A DNA stretch of 64,000 nucleotides. Source: Halorussus caseinilyticus (GTDB taxonomy: Archaea; Halobacteriota; Halobacteria; Halobacteriales; Haladaptataceae). The stretch lies in the NCBI RefSeq assembly GCF_029338395.1, contig NZ_CP119809.1:62001-126000 (forward strand), in the 5' to 3' direction. Shown here in pieces: positions 15,801 through 25,430 of this stretch. The stretch's first letter is position 1. Each line of letters begins with the position of its first letter. A program made the translations under genes and the position numbers. The notes beneath the pieces are model-generated. The model did not search any database. It had not been told where the DNA came from and saw only the letters and a list, made by a program, of their open reading frames with translations.

Positions 15801-15960
15801 AGCGACGGGCTTGAACCAATCAGACCGCACAGCACCGCAACCGCCCCGCACCGCCGCCGCGGGCCTCACGCCTCCCCAGCCTCGCGGCCGCCTGAACGCG
15901 GCCGCTCCCTCGCGCGGACGGGCGCGACCGCTTGCGGGTCGCGCCCGCGCGCCGGGATGT
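15801..15960 (+). repeat. Dispersed repeat element, copy 1
   Basis: About 160 bp, starting near AACCAATCAGACCGCACAGC and ending in a hairpin at 15920-15946 (GGGCGCGACC, loop, GGTCGCGCCC). It aligns with 23691-23848, where the hairpin is GGGCGCGGCC/GGCCGCGCCC, so the paired bases changed together. The rest of the 427-bp gap (15706-16132) holds two 21-bp copies of a CTGGTCGTCGCTCACCGCCA-like tandem repeat near 15985-16030 and no gene. Confidence 0.7.
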
Positions 15961-16132
15961 CGGACGGTCACCAGTCGTCGGCTCTGACCACTGGTCGTCG
16001 CTCACCGCCACTGGTCGTCGCTCACCGCCATGGTCGTCGGCTACAGCCACCGATTGTCGGTGAGTAGAGTCTCCCTTCCGAACTCGTACGAGGGCGACTC
16101 TTTTGGGGGTTGCTCCCGAACGTCACCCAGCA

Positions 16133-16996
16133 ATGAGTGACGCCCCTGCGAGGTTCGACCTGTCCGCCGAGTCCGAGGCGTTCGGCTACCCGCGGTCGGC
16201 AGTCGCGGCCGACCTCGCGGCCATCGGCGTCGTCGGCGTCGTCCTCGTCGCGGTCCAGTTTCTGCTTCCCGCGGCGGTCCACGACCGCCTCGCGTTCGAC
16301 CACGCCGCGTTCGCGCCCGCGACCCTGCTGACGGCGGCGTACGTCCACGCCGGGACCGACCACCTGCTCAGCAACCTCGGCGGCTACGTCTCGCTGTCGC
16401 TGGTGACGTACCTCGTCTGCCTCCACGCCGACCACCGGGCGTGGTTCCGCCGGACGTTCCTCGCGTTGCTCGCCGTCCTCCCCGTCGCGGTCAACCTCAC
16501 GAGTTACGCCATCCTCGAAACCCGGTTCCCCGGCGCTACCCCCGTCTCGCGGGGGTTCTCGGGCGTGGTCGCGGGGTTCGGCGGGTTCCTGCTGGTCGCG
16601 GTAGCGGTCCACCTCCGGCGGTCGTACTCGCGCGAGACAGTCTTCTTCGTCGGCCAGTTCGCGGTCCTGCTCTTGCTCGGGGAACTGCTCTGGATTTACG
16701 CCGCGCGCGTCACCCTCCTCGAAGGCGCGGCCGTGACCGGCGGGTTGGCACTGGCGGTTTCGGGTATCGTCTCGCGGGCGCGCGGGCGAACCTTCGGCGG
16801 CGACCACTACCAGCAGGTCGGAGTGGACCTGCTGTACGTCGGTCTCGTCTTCGCGTTGCTCGTCTGGTTGATTTACGGTCTCTTCCCGGCCGACCCCGTG
16901 AACCACGGGCGGTTCACGAACGTCTTCGCCCACGGCGCGGGGTTCGTCGAGGGCGGCGTGCTGTCGGCGCTCGCGCTCGCCGTATTCCGTCCTTGA
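16133..16996 (+). CDS. Rhomboid-family intramembrane serine protease (divergent)
   Basis: 287 aa with about seven hydrophobic helices. Rhomboid hallmarks are visible: HAGTDHLLSNLGGY (the HxxxxHLxxN motif), RGFSGVVAG (GxSG with the nucleophilic Ser) and AHGAGFVEGG (catalytic His with its following glycines). The chosen ATG at 16133 gives MSDAPARFDLSAE. It should cleave membrane proteins inside the bilayer. It differs from the more canonical rhomboid at 55016. The next gene begins 45 bp downstream. Confidence 0.75.
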   Translation: MSDAPARFDLSAESEAFGYPRSAVAADLAAIGVVGVVLVAVQFLLPAAVHDRLAFDHAAFAPATLLTAAYVHAGTDHLLSNLGGYVSLSLVTYLVCLHADHRAWFRRTFLALLAVLPVAVNLTSYAILETRFPGATPVSRGFSGVVAGFGGFLLVAVAVHLRRSYSRETVFFVGQFAVLLLLGELLWIYAARVTLLEGAAVTGGLALAVSGIVSRARGRTFGGDHYQQVGVDLLYVGLVFALLVWLIYGLFPADPVNHGRFTNVFAHGAGFVEGGVLSALALAVFRP

Positions 16997-17041
16997 GTCG
17001 GCAACAGGTTTGAGTAGTCGGGGTGCCTACTCACGGCTACG

Positions 17042-17632
17042 ATGATGGCGACTACTCACGCCCTGTTCGGAATGGCGCTCGGAGCGGTGGCGCTGTTCGT
17101 CGCGCCCGAGTACGCCACCGTCGCAATCGCGGCGGGCGGGGCGGGCGGTCTGTTCCCGGACTTGGACCTCGCGGGTGACCACCGGAAGGACCTCCACTTC
17201 CCGGTGTACTTCTCGCTCGCGGCGATTCCGGCGCTCGCGCTCGCCGCGCTCGCGCCCTCGACGGTCACGGTAGCGGCTGGGGCCTTCCTCGCGTCGGCGG
17301 CGCTTCACTCCGCCAGCGACGCCCTCGGCGGCGGTCTGGAACTCCGGCCGTGGGAAGCCACCTCCGACGAGGCCGTCTACGACCACTTCAACGGCCGGTG
17401 GGTCGCCCCGCGCCGGTGGATTCGCTACGACGGCGCGCCCGAGGACCTGCTGGCGGCCGCCGCGTTCGCGGTGCCGGGCGTCCTCTACGCCGAACCGCTC
17501 CAGCAGGCCGTCCTCGCGCTCCTCGGGGTTTCGACGGTCTACGCTCTCGTCCGGAAGCGCCTCGTGGACTTCGGCGAGGAAGTCGCGGAGCGACTTCCGG
17601 CCGGACTCGCCGCCCACCTAATCGACGAGTGA
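17042..17632 (+). CDS. Membrane-bound metal-dependent hydrolase-like protein (YdjM/DUF457 type)
   Basis: 196 aa, several membrane helices. It opens MMATTHALFGMALGAVALF and carries FPDLD followed by a DHRKDLHFP histidine cluster, typical of LexA-regulated YdjM-like putative metal hydrolases. Enzymatic activity of the family is unproven. Two consecutive ATG codons (17042 and 17045) could start it. Confidence 0.75.
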   Translation: MMATTHALFGMALGAVALFVAPEYATVAIAAGGAGGLFPDLDLAGDHRKDLHFPVYFSLAAIPALALAALAPSTVTVAAGAFLASAALHSASDALGGGLELRPWEATSDEAVYDHFNGRWVAPRRWIRYDGAPEDLLAAAAFAVPGVLYAEPLQQAVLALLGVSTVYALVRKRLVDFGEEVAERLPAGLAAHLIDE

Positions 17633-17711
17633 CGGGACCGTCGCCGTGTGAGCCGTTCTCGATGGTCTCGGGCGCGAGCGACGCCGAACCGCCCTACCGC
17701 GCATCGAAGGG

Positions 17712-17718
17712 TTTATCC
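17712..17718 (+). promoter_or_regulatory. TATA-like element of rpl10e
   Basis: TTTATCC starts 38 nt upstream of the ribosomal protein ATG. Confidence 0.4.
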
Positions 17719-17749
17719 GCCGCGTGACCCTCAGACTCCAGTAATAACC

Positions 17750-18280
17750 ATGTCGGACAAACCCGCCTCGATGTACCGGGAAATCAGCAAGCCGCCGTAC
17801 ACCCGACGCGAGTACATCACCGGCATCCCCGGTTCGAAGATCGCACAGCACCAGATGGGCGACCTCAAGGCCAACAAGGACGACTACCCCGTCCAAATCA
17901 GCCTCGTCACCGAGGAAGAGTGCCAGATTCGACACGGCGCGCTCGAAGCCTCGCGCCTCTCGGCCAACCGCCACCTCCTGAAGGAACTCGGCGAGAAGAA
18001 CTACAAGATGATGCTCCGCAAGTTCCCCCACCACGTCATCCGAGAGAACAAGCAGGCGACCGGTGCGGGTGCGGACCGTGTTTCCGACGGGATGCGACAG
18101 GCGTTCGGTAAGGTCGTCGGCACCGCCGCCCGCATCCAGCGCAACGACCGCATCTTCACCGCGTGGTGCCACCCCGAGCAGGCACCCGTCGTGAAGGACG
18201 CGCTCCGGCGCGCCTACAACAAGATTTCGCCGCCGTGCCGCGTCAAGGTCGAGAAGGGCGAGAAGCTTCTGGTCGCGTAA
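17750..18280 (+). CDS. rpl10e: 50S ribosomal protein uL16 (archaeal L10e)
   Basis: 176 aa component of the large subunit near the A-site tRNA. Family features include the N-terminal [23 protein letters not shown] and the conserved central [23 protein letters not shown] loop. Length is as expected. Stand-alone gene with a TATA-like box upstream. Confidence 0.97.
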   Translation: MSDKPASMYREISKPPYTRREYITGIPGSKIAQHQMGDLKANKDDYPVQISLVTEEECQIRHGALEASRLSANRHLLKELGEKNYKMMLRKFPHHVIRENKQATGAGADRVSDGMRQAFGKVVGTAARIQRNDRIFTAWCHPEQAPVVKDALRRAYNKISPPCRVKVEKGEKLLVA

Positions 18281-18440
18281 CCCGACTCCCACTTTTTCGA
18301 CTTCGGTACTGACCGCCGGTGACAGTCCGACCGAGAGCGGTCGCGTTACGTCGCCGGGACCGACGCGGACGCCGGACGGTCGAACTCGGCGCGTTCCTGT
18401 TCATCGAAATTAACTTACCGATTTGTGAGAGGGGTAGCGT

Positions 18441-18779
18441 ATGGAACTACGTGAGGTCGCTATCTTCACCGACGACGTGCAGACGACGGCGAAGTTCTAC
18501 GAACACGCCGTCGGCGAACCGGTGTTCGCTGAGGAGTCGAAGGTACTCTTCGACGTGGAGGGCGTCGAAGTCCTCGTCCACGAGACCTACGACCCGGCGG
18601 ACGGCGACCTGCCGTGCGAAGACCACTACACGTTCGCCGTCGAGGACGTGGACGAGGCGTTCGCCCGCCTCTCCGGGAAGAACCTCAGCGTCTACCGCGA
18701 ACCGGCGGACTACGACTGGGGGCGGTCGGCGTACTTCAGGGCCTCGGACGGACGAATCGTGGAGATTACCTCGGCGTAG
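18441..18779 (+). CDS. VOC/glyoxalase-fold protein
   Basis: 112 aa with one vicinal-oxygen-chelate fold. The beta-alpha-beta start ELREVAIFTDDVQTTAKFYEHAVG and the closing YFRASDGRIVEITSA are typical, and a metal-ligand-like His lies in DHYTFAV. The substrate is unknown; relatives range from glyoxalases to drug-binding proteins. Followed by a 500-bp gap. Confidence 0.8.
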   Translation: MELREVAIFTDDVQTTAKFYEHAVGEPVFAEESKVLFDVEGVEVLVHETYDPADGDLPCEDHYTFAVEDVDEAFARLSGKNLSVYREPADYDWGRSAYFRASDGRIVEITSA

Positions 18780-19284
18780 CGTCCGGTCGAAATCGATAGA
18801 AAGTGGCCCGTCTCGGCGCGCCTTCGCTACGATTTCCCGTCCTCGATTTCGTTTAGCGGTGCTATTCTACCAGTTAGTTAGATTTCGAATGCCGAAATGT
18901 AGCTACTAGACGTAGTTCACGGTCTCCGCTACACTCAGAACACTGCACGAAGCTTCCGATGGAATGTCCATAGACGCACTTTTCATCGACTGATTCCTCC
19001 GACTGGGGACGCCGGACCGATACGTCCGTCAGTACGTCGAAGGCGGTCGTTCTAGAATCTCGAAAATCTTGGTCGCTCTGTACTCCTCGTTCCGTCGCTT
19101 GCCGGTGACTCCTTCTAAGATGCTACTCTCGACGGAATTCCACGCCAACACGTTACTCGTAGGGCGCTTTTCACCTCGTTAGTCGCGGTTCAGGACTCCA
19201 CAGTTCATACTGCGACCGTCTCGTTTTGTCACGTCCACCGCCGCGAAACGCATCTTTTTACCGCCCGACTCCTACCGTCCGGAT
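18780..19284. other. Gene-free gap of lower GC with short coding-like fragments
   Basis: Base composition is lower in GC than the neighbours. On the minus strand one frame reads NVLAWNSVESSILEGVTGKR and continues to a stop near 19040. Another frame further on contains a CSECSGD pair. Neither has a convincing start or full length. I read this as decayed accessory DNA and see no intact gene or RNA. Confidence 0.3.
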
Positions 19285-20151
19285 ATGCTGGACCTCGCGG
19301 TCGCCTACCGAGAGGAGACGTTCGAGCGCATGCGCGACCCCCTCGCCGAGCGCGGAATCGCGGTCCACCACGTCACCGCGGAAGGCCGGTCTCTCTCGCT
19401 CGCGGACCCGCCGTGGTCGCCCGACGAGTTCGACGCCGGGTTCGTCTACCCTTCGCGGGCGATGGAGGGCGGGGTGGTGGACGCGCTTCTCGACGTGCCG
19501 TGGGTCAACGGCCGCGAGTCGATTCTGACCTCGCGGAACAAGGCGGGCGCGATTGCGCGACTCGGACGCGCCGGGGTTCCGGTGCCCGACAGCGTCCTCG
19601 TCTCGAACCCCTCCGACGAGTCGGACCTGCTGGCGGCCTTCGACCGATTCGACCCGCCGGTCGTTGTCAAACCCAACTCCACGACGCGCGGCGTCGGCGT
19701 GGCGAAGGTCGGCGACGCCGACTCGTTTCTCGGCGTGACCGACTACCTCGATTTGGTCCACGACTACCGCGCGACCGGCGACAAGTCCTTCCTCGTACAG
19801 GAGTACCTCCCCGACGCCACCGACTACCGCGCGATGGTCGTGGACGGCGAGTGCGTCGGCGGCGTCGAGCGCCGGATTCCCGACGACGCCGACAGCGAAC
19901 GCTGGAAGCACAACGTCCACCGCGGCGCGGTGGCGACCGGCGTGGACCTCCCCGCGGACCTCCGGACCCTCGCCGAGCGAACGGCCGACGCCCTCGGCAT
20001 CGACTTCCTCGGCGTTGACATCCTCGTGACCGACGGCCGCGCGGTGGTCAACGAGACCAACGCCCGCCCGACCATCGACGCCGAGACCAAGTACGACGAG
20101 GGATTCTACGACCGACTCGCCGGACTGGTTCGGGAGACGGCCCAAGAGTGA
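19285..20151 (+). CDS. ATP-grasp ligase (RimK-like)
   Basis: 288 aa. Lysines and ATP-grasp loops are visible in PPVVVKPNSTTRGVGVAKV and KSFLVQEYLPDATDYRAMVVDG. The metal-binding C-terminal part GIDFLGVDILVTDGRAVVNETNARP has the Glu and Asn ligands. RimK-type enzymes add amino acids to protein or cofactor carboxyls; the acceptor here cannot be predicted. Isolated on the plus strand. Confidence 0.85.
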   Translation: MLDLAVAYREETFERMRDPLAERGIAVHHVTAEGRSLSLADPPWSPDEFDAGFVYPSRAMEGGVVDALLDVPWVNGRESILTSRNKAGAIARLGRAGVPVPDSVLVSNPSDESDLLAAFDRFDPPVVVKPNSTTRGVGVAKVGDADSFLGVTDYLDLVHDYRATGDKSFLVQEYLPDATDYRAMVVDGECVGGVERRIPDDADSERWKHNVHRGAVATGVDLPADLRTLAERTADALGIDFLGVDILVTDGRAVVNETNARPTIDAETKYDEGFYDRLAGLVRETAQE

Positions 20152-20418
20152 GACGGCGGTTTCGGGGCTTTCGGCAACTTCTCCGAGTGTTAAAGACACT
20201 TGTATATTCTCCAAAGAAATATTTTCCAGTCTTGGACTCGTCGGCGCGGACCACAGCGGATGCTCTCGGCGGGATAGCCGACGGGGGTGCGCTCGGTCGA
20301 CCGACCGCGAGCGGGCGGGGGCGTTCGTCGCGGTCTCTATCGGGTCGTTTACGGTATAGAGCGGGTACAATCACCGACCCCCCGAGAAAATCGAAGAGAG
20401 ACGAACCTCCGAGCGCGT

Positions 20419-20820
20419 CTACTGCACGTCGATGTCCGCCGAGTCCTCGGCCTTGTCGAAGTTGACTTCGAGGACGCCGTTGTTGTACGTCGCCGTCGCG
20501 GAGTGTTCGTCGACTTGCGCGGGCAGACGGACTCGTTCGTCGTACTCGCGGTGGTCGCTGACCGCGCTGATGGTCAGCATCTCGCCGTCGCACTTGAGGT
20601 CGATGTCGTCTTTCTCGACGCCGGGGAGGTCGGCGATGACGCGCACCACGTCGTCGGCCTCGTGAATATCGACGTGTGTCTCGGTGCCGAACCCGGTCTG
20701 GCCGCCGGTCCCGCCGCGTTCGACGTGCATGTCGAAGTCGTCACCCATCATCTCGTTCATCATGCGCTCGATTTCGCGGAAGAGGTCGTCGAAAGGGTCG
20801 TCGCGGTCGTCTCGTCTCAT
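20419..20820 (-). CDS. Small heat-shock protein (Hsp20/alpha-crystallin)
   Basis: 133 aa ATP-independent holdase. The alpha-crystallin domain spans roughly residues 45-130, with VDIHEADDVVRVIADLPGVEKDDID, RVRLPAQVD and the closing NNGVLEVNFDK. It lacks the usual IXI tail, ending DSADIDVQ. I use the ATG at 20820 (MRRDDRDDPFDDLFREI). The 265-bp gap before it (20152-20418) has an AT-rich patch near 20200 and palindrome TCGGTCGACCGA at 20293-20304, but no gene. Confidence 0.9.
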   Translation of the reverse strand: MRRDDRDDPFDDLFREIERMMNEMMGDDFDMHVERGGTGGQTGFGTETHVDIHEADDVVRVIADLPGVEKDDIDLKCDGEMLTISAVSDHREYDERVRLPAQVDEHSATATYNNGVLEVNFDKAEDSADIDVQ

Positions 20821-21024
20821 GTACGAGAGTAGGAGGCATGCAAGCAAAAGCCTTTGGCACTCGGAACCCCCCGACGGATTGTGAATTCGGCAAGAAAATA
20901 TAAATGTTATCGAGGCATAATTTTGGCCGGGGAACTATGAGTCCGATAACCTACTAACCCCAGTCTGTGGAATCGTCCCCGCTAACCAATCTTCGACTTT
21001 TTTGAGAACCGCTTGAGACGCCGG

Positions 21025-22038
21025 TTAGATGCCCATCCCGAGCGCCTCGTTCGTCGTCTCGATGCTCTCGGCGGCGTCGGCGGCGTTCGTGACCGCGCGA
21101 ATCGCGTCCACGTTCTCGGGCACCACGTCGCTCTCCTGATGGATGGCTTGGAAGAGGTAGAGGTCATCGCCCTCCATCGTCACCGACTCGCCCCAGACGC
21201 AGTTCTCCCAGATGTCGGCCCGCGGGCGACCAACGTCTTGGGCGTACTCCTTCAACTTGCCCGCGCCGTCGATGTCGAAGTGTTCGGGGATGACGAACAG
21301 GCGCGACTCGCCTTCGAGCAACTCCCGAACGTCCGCGGCGTCGGGTTCGGATTCGAGCGTGACGTTGACGCTGTGCATGTGCATCAGCGTCGCGGGCACC
21401 TTCAGGCCGAGGGTGTCGATGTCGAGGTCCGGGAAGATGGTGTTCACGTCCGGACCGTGGTGGGAGGGAAGCGTGACCGGGTTCGGAACGATGTCGTTGA
21501 TGGGACCCCGGCTGGTCTGGGCGGGGTCGCCGCCGCGCCGGACCAGCGTCGTTCGGACCTTCTCGACGCCGTACTCCTCTCGGAGCGGCGCGACCAGACG
21601 CGAGAGACCGGTCGTGTTACACGAGACGACCCGAACGTGGTCGGCACCGTTAGCGTCCGAGAAGTTCGACCGGGCGTTGAAACTGGTGTCCACGAAGTCC
21701 GCGGACTCGCCGCCCTGATACAGCGCGGGCGTGTCGTACTCGGCGTACATCTCCGAGTTCTGCTCGCCGATTCCGGAGGGGCAGGCGTCCACCACCACGT
21801 CGCTCTCCTCAACGAGTTCCTCGACCATCCCGGAGAGTTCGATGCCCGCCTCGTCGAATCGGTTCACCCGTTCCTCGACGGCGGCGTAGAGGGGATAGCC
21901 CTTCTCGATAGCTTGCTCGGCCTCGAAGTTGGGGCGCGTCTTGGCGACGCCGACGACTTCCATGTCCGGTTGCGCGCGTACTGCGTCCGCGACGCGCTTG
22001 CCAATCGTCCCGTAGCCGTTGATTCCGACCCGTAGCAT
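21025..22038 (-). CDS. gapB: Type II glyceraldehyde-3-phosphate dehydrogenase (archaeal)
   Basis: 337 aa. Rossmann motif [17 protein letters not shown] at the N-terminus and catalytic Cys in [11 protein letters not shown]. The archaeal phosphorylating family also has characteristic THPxxx-free segments such as [21 protein letters not shown] and SHHGPDVN. It interconverts glyceraldehyde-3-phosphate and 1,3-bisphosphoglycerate; in haloarchaea this type is often gluconeogenic. Length is as expected. Confidence 0.95.
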   Translation of the reverse strand: MLRVGINGYGTIGKRVADAVRAQPDMEVVGVAKTRPNFEAEQAIEKGYPLYAAVEERVNRFDEAGIELSGMVEELVEESDVVVDACPSGIGEQNSEMYAEYDTPALYQGGESADFVDTSFNARSNFSDANGADHVRVVSCNTTGLSRLVAPLREEYGVEKVRTTLVRRGGDPAQTSRGPINDIVPNPVTLPSHHGPDVNTIFPDLDIDTLGLKVPATLMHMHSVNVTLESEPDAADVRELLEGESRLFVIPEHFDIDGAGKLKEYAQDVGRPRADIWENCVWGESVTMEGDDLYLFQAIHQESDVVPENVDAIRAVTNAADAAESIETTNEALGMGI

Positions 22039-22286
22039 GTACTTCGGATTCCAACGCCGACGCGCATAATGGTTTCGAGGGAGGTCGATGAGAATGTAAC
22101 TACAGGGCGAGTAAGTCCTGTTCTCGGCGCTCCGCTCGCCTCGGTCTCGGTCGCGGAAATCGGAAATCGTTGGAGTCTCCGGTCCACGGTCCGCGAAGAC
22201 GCCGGAAGACGACCGTGGCTTCCGAGCCTTCGTTCGCTACGCTCACGAAGACAAGACCTAACCTCTCCCCGGACCACCTGCCGAAC

Positions 22287-23230
22287 ATGAGCCTCCGAGA
22301 CGCGGCCGAGACCGCCATCACGCAGTGTCTCGCCCTCGAAGAAACCGAGTCCTGTTGCATCGTCACCGACGACAAGCGCGAGGAAATCGGCGAAGCCCTC
22401 TACGACGTGGCCAGCGAAGTCACCGACGACGCGACGATTATCCGGTTCCCGCCGGGAGCTGCCACGGCGCGGAACCGCCCGAACCCGTCTCGGCGGCGAT
22501 GGCCGCCAGCGACGTGTTCCTCGCGCCGACGACCAAGAGTCTGAGCCACACCCGCGCCCGAGGGGACGCGAACGAGGCGGGCGCGCGCGGCGCGACCCTG
22601 CCGGGCATCACCGAAGAGGTGTTCACGACCGGGCTACGGGCCGACTACGACGCCATCGCCGACCACTGCGAGGACGTGCTTGCGCAGGTCGAAGGTGCCG
22701 ACGAGATTCGCGTCACCTCGCCGCAGGGCACCGACGTTACCTTCCGACCGGGCGACCGGGAGTGGTTGGACGACACCGGCATCGTCCACGAACCGGGCGA
22801 GTTCTCGAACCTCCCCGCGGGCGAGGTGTTCGTCAGCCCCGAGACGGCCGACGGCACCTACGTCGTGGACGGGACGATGATGCCCCACGGCCTGCTGGAG
22901 GAGGGCCAGACGCTCGAATTCGACGTGGAGGACGGGCAGGTCACGCGCATCTCCGACGACGAGATTCGCGGACTGGTCGAGGACGCCGCCGAGGAAGTCG
23001 GCGACGCGGCCTACAACCTCGCTGAACTCGGCATCGGGACCAACGTCGCGGTCACGGAACTGGTCGGGTCGGTCCTGTTGGACGAGAAGGCGGGCGGCAC
23101 GGTCCACATCGCCATCGGCGACGACGCGGGCATCGGCGGCGACACCGAGGCCCCCATCCACTTCGACGGCATCCTGCGGGAACCGACGGTGTACGCCGAC
23201 GGTGAGGAAATCGAACTGCCCCAGCCCTGA
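22287..23230 (+). pseudogene. M29-like (thermophilic metalloprotease) aminopeptidase with one-base frameshift
   Basis: The N-terminal frame (MSLRDAAETAITQCLALEET) runs from 22287 to ...ATIIRFPPGA. Coding then continues one base out of phase from about 22463 as HGAEPPEPVSAAMAASDVFLAPTTK to the stop at 23230. The missing base falls around 22461-22463 (GCTGCCACGG). Downstream, family metal-site regions are intact: ELGIGTN, GTVHIAIGD and PIHFDG. Total length about 314 aa would be normal. It is a recent pseudogene, a sequencing error, or less likely a programmed frameshift. Confidence 0.75.
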
Positions 23231-23232
23231 CG

Positions 23233-23586
23233 ATGGACGAAGCGGGGGCGGAACGCGAGATTCACGGCGAGCGAGTCCGCGGCGTCGGCGTCGGACCGGG
23301 GACGCGGTGCGCCCACTACGATTCGGAGCGAGACGTGGTGGCCCTGCGGTTCGCCTGCTGTGAGTCGTACTTCCCCTGTTTCCGGTGTCACGACGCCGCG
23401 GCGGACCACGACGCCGAGCGCCTGCCAGTCGAGAGCGACGAGTCGGCGGTGCTGTGCGGCGTCTGCGGTGCGGAACTGACGCCGCGGGAGTTCGTGGACG
23501 GCGAACATCGGTGTCCCGAGTGCGGTGTCGCGTTCAATCCGGGATGTGGGGACCACTACGACCGCTACTTCGACTTTGGGGAGTAG
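23233..23586 (+). CDS. CHY zinc-finger protein
   Basis: 117 aa. The signature CAHYDSERDVVALRFACCESYFPCFRCHD is a CHY-type zinc finger, followed by two CxxC pairs (CGVCG and CPECG) and a closing CGDHY. It probably binds three zinc ions; the role in archaea is unknown. It starts 2 bp after the aminopeptidase stop, suggesting an operon. Confidence 0.85.
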   Translation: MDEAGAEREIHGERVRGVGVGPGTRCAHYDSERDVVALRFACCESYFPCFRCHDAAADHDAERLPVESDESAVLCGVCGAELTPREFVDGEHRCPECGVAFNPGCGDHYDRYFDFGE

Positions 23587-23690
23587 TCGGGATTTCGGAA
23601 CTTTGCGGTTTCGGGTTCGGATTTTCGGGCGGCTACAGCGTCTTAGTCGGCTATATTCGGGATTTGCGATGGTTCGTGGGAGTCGGGAGG

Positions 23691-23848
23691 GAGCTTAGCC
23701 TCGAGCCAATCAGAACCGCATAGCACCGCGCCTCGTCCTCTCCAACCGCCTGCGTTGCTCGGGGCTCGCATTCGCTCACACCCTGCGCTACTCAGCCCTC
23801 GCGCGGATGGGCGCGGCCACTCGCGGGCCGCGCCCGCACGCGCCGACC
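23691..23848 (+). repeat. Dispersed repeat element, copy 2
   Basis: Begins near AGCCAATCAGAACCGCATAGC and ends in a hairpin at 23809-23835, GGGCGCGGCC/GGCCGCGCCC. Homologous to 15801-15960. The remainder of the 446-bp gap (23587-24032) has a 14-bp AT palindrome AATTATATATAATT at 23857-23870 and a very AT-rich run to about 23900, then the next gene's leader. Confidence 0.7.
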
Positions 23849-24032
23849 GTAAAGGAAATTATATATAATTCTCAAGTATATAAATATATTGCTAAGGGAA
23901 TCAAATATCGTTCCTCACTTTCGGCTCGCGTTCGGGTCCGTCCGACTCCGTGAATCACGAACGGCCGACCACCGAACCACGAACGCCCAACTCCACGCGC
24001 TTTTACGCGCGGACTACGTAGACGACCACAGT

Positions 24033-24686
24033 ATGAGCGAAACCGCAGAGCGCGTCGCGGTGACTTGCCCGTCCTGCTCGCCCGACGTGGAGACGGTCCA
24101 CGAGGTACTCAAAGAGGGGAGCGGGCAGTTTACCGTGCGCTGTACGGAGTGCAGTCACGTCCACAAGACGGCGATAGAGCGAGAAGAAGACGTAGAGCGC
24201 GACGTAATCGTCTCCCAAGACGGCGAGTCGTTCACCGCCACCGCGGACGCCCCGCCCGAGGAAACCGTCGCGGTCGGCGAGGAGTTCGTCCTCGAAACGC
24301 CCGAGGCAATCATGGTCGTGCGCATCACCGACCTCCAGTTGGGCGACGAGAAGCGCACCGACGAGGCGAAGGTCGAGGACGTGGAGACGTTCTGGACCCG
24401 CGCCGTGGACAACGTTCGAGTCAACGTCACCATCAACCCGACCGACGGCCGCCGCGACGACTCTCGGGGCGTCAAAATCGACGTGCCGGGCGACTACGAG
24501 TTCGAGGTCGGCGAAGTCGAGGAGTTCGGCGACGAGAAGTTCGAAGTCAAGTCCATCGCGGTCCGCGACGACGCGACGGGCTACGACTTCAACCCTCTCG
24601 GCGAGAAAGGCGACACCGCGGTCGCAAAGGACGTAAAGCGCGTCTACGGCGACGACGAAACGTCGTCGGCGTGGTCGGCGTGGTAA
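24033..24686 (+). CDS. HVO_0476-type zinc-ribbon protein
   Basis: 217 aa. An N-terminal zinc ribbon (VTCPSCSPDVETVHEVL and VRCTECSHVH) is followed by a beta-rich acidic domain. It resembles a conserved haloarchaeal family of zinc-finger proteins with no established function. I start at the ATG at 24033 (MSETAERVAVTCPSC); further upstream the frame runs through the AT-rich leader. A PIMT gene follows 14 bp later. Confidence 0.82.
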   Translation: MSETAERVAVTCPSCSPDVETVHEVLKEGSGQFTVRCTECSHVHKTAIEREEDVERDVIVSQDGESFTATADAPPEETVAVGEEFVLETPEAIMVVRITDLQLGDEKRTDEAKVEDVETFWTRAVDNVRVNVTINPTDGRRDDSRGVKIDVPGDYEFEVGEVEEFGDEKFEVKSIAVRDDATGYDFNPLGEKGDTAVAKDVKRVYGDDETSSAWSAW

Positions 24687-24700
24687 CGCGGTGAGCTAGC

Positions 24701-25405
24701 ATGTTCGGGGGAGGGGAAGACGAACACGACCGGGACGCCGACGACCGAAATCGAGACGCCGACGACTACCGGACCGCCCGCGAGCGGATGGTTGCGCGAC
24801 TCGCCGAGCGCGAGAGCCTCGGCGAATCGACTCTTGCGGCGATGCGTGCGGTCCCGCGCCACGAGTTCGTTCCGGCGACCAGTCGGGACCGGGCCTACGA
24901 GGACCGACCGCTCCCCATCGGGAGCGACCAGACCATCAGCGCGCCCCACATGGTTGCGTCGATGGTCGATTCGCTCGACCTCGATTCGGGCGAGCGCGTC
25001 CTCGAAATCGGGACCGGATGCGGCTACCACGCCGCGGTCACGGCCGAGGTGGTCGGGCCAGAGAACGTCCACAGTGTCGAGTACCACGAATCGCTTGCAC
25101 GAGAGACCCGCGAACGACTCGACCGCCTCGGCTACGGCGCGATTTCGGTCCGGGTCGGCGACGGTCACGAGGGATGGCCCGAGTTCGCGCCCTACGACGC
25201 CGCGTACCTGACCTGCGCCGCGACCGACTTCCCGACCGCGGTGGTCGAACAGGTCCGGCCCGAAGGGAGACTACTCGGTCCCATCAACGCTCCCGCCGGT
25301 CGCTCGGCGGGCCAGCATCTCGTCTTCGCGCGCCGTCGCGCCGACGGAAGCCTCGACCGCGAGACCCGCGGCGGGGTCCGGTTCGTCCCGATGCAGGAGG
25401 ACTAA
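24701..25405 (+). CDS. pcm: Protein-L-isoaspartate O-methyltransferase
   Basis: 234 aa repair enzyme methylating L-isoaspartyl residues in damaged proteins. PIMT signatures are AMRAVPRHEFVP, LPIGSDQTISAPHMVASMV (active-site Ser/Thr region) and the SAM loop VLEIGTGCGYHAA. An acidic N-terminal tail of about 20 residues precedes the domain. First of a three-gene methyltransferase cluster. Confidence 0.93.
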   Translation: MFGGGEDEHDRDADDRNRDADDYRTARERMVARLAERESLGESTLAAMRAVPRHEFVPATSRDRAYEDRPLPIGSDQTISAPHMVASMVDSLDLDSGERVLEIGTGCGYHAAVTAEVVGPENVHSVEYHESLARETRERLDRLGYGAISVRVGDGHEGWPEFAPYDAAYLTCAATDFPTAVVEQVRPEGRLLGPINAPAGRSAGQHLVFARRRADGSLDRETRGGVRFVPMQED

Positions 25406-25430
25406 GCCGACGCCGCCGCATCGTTCGGAC

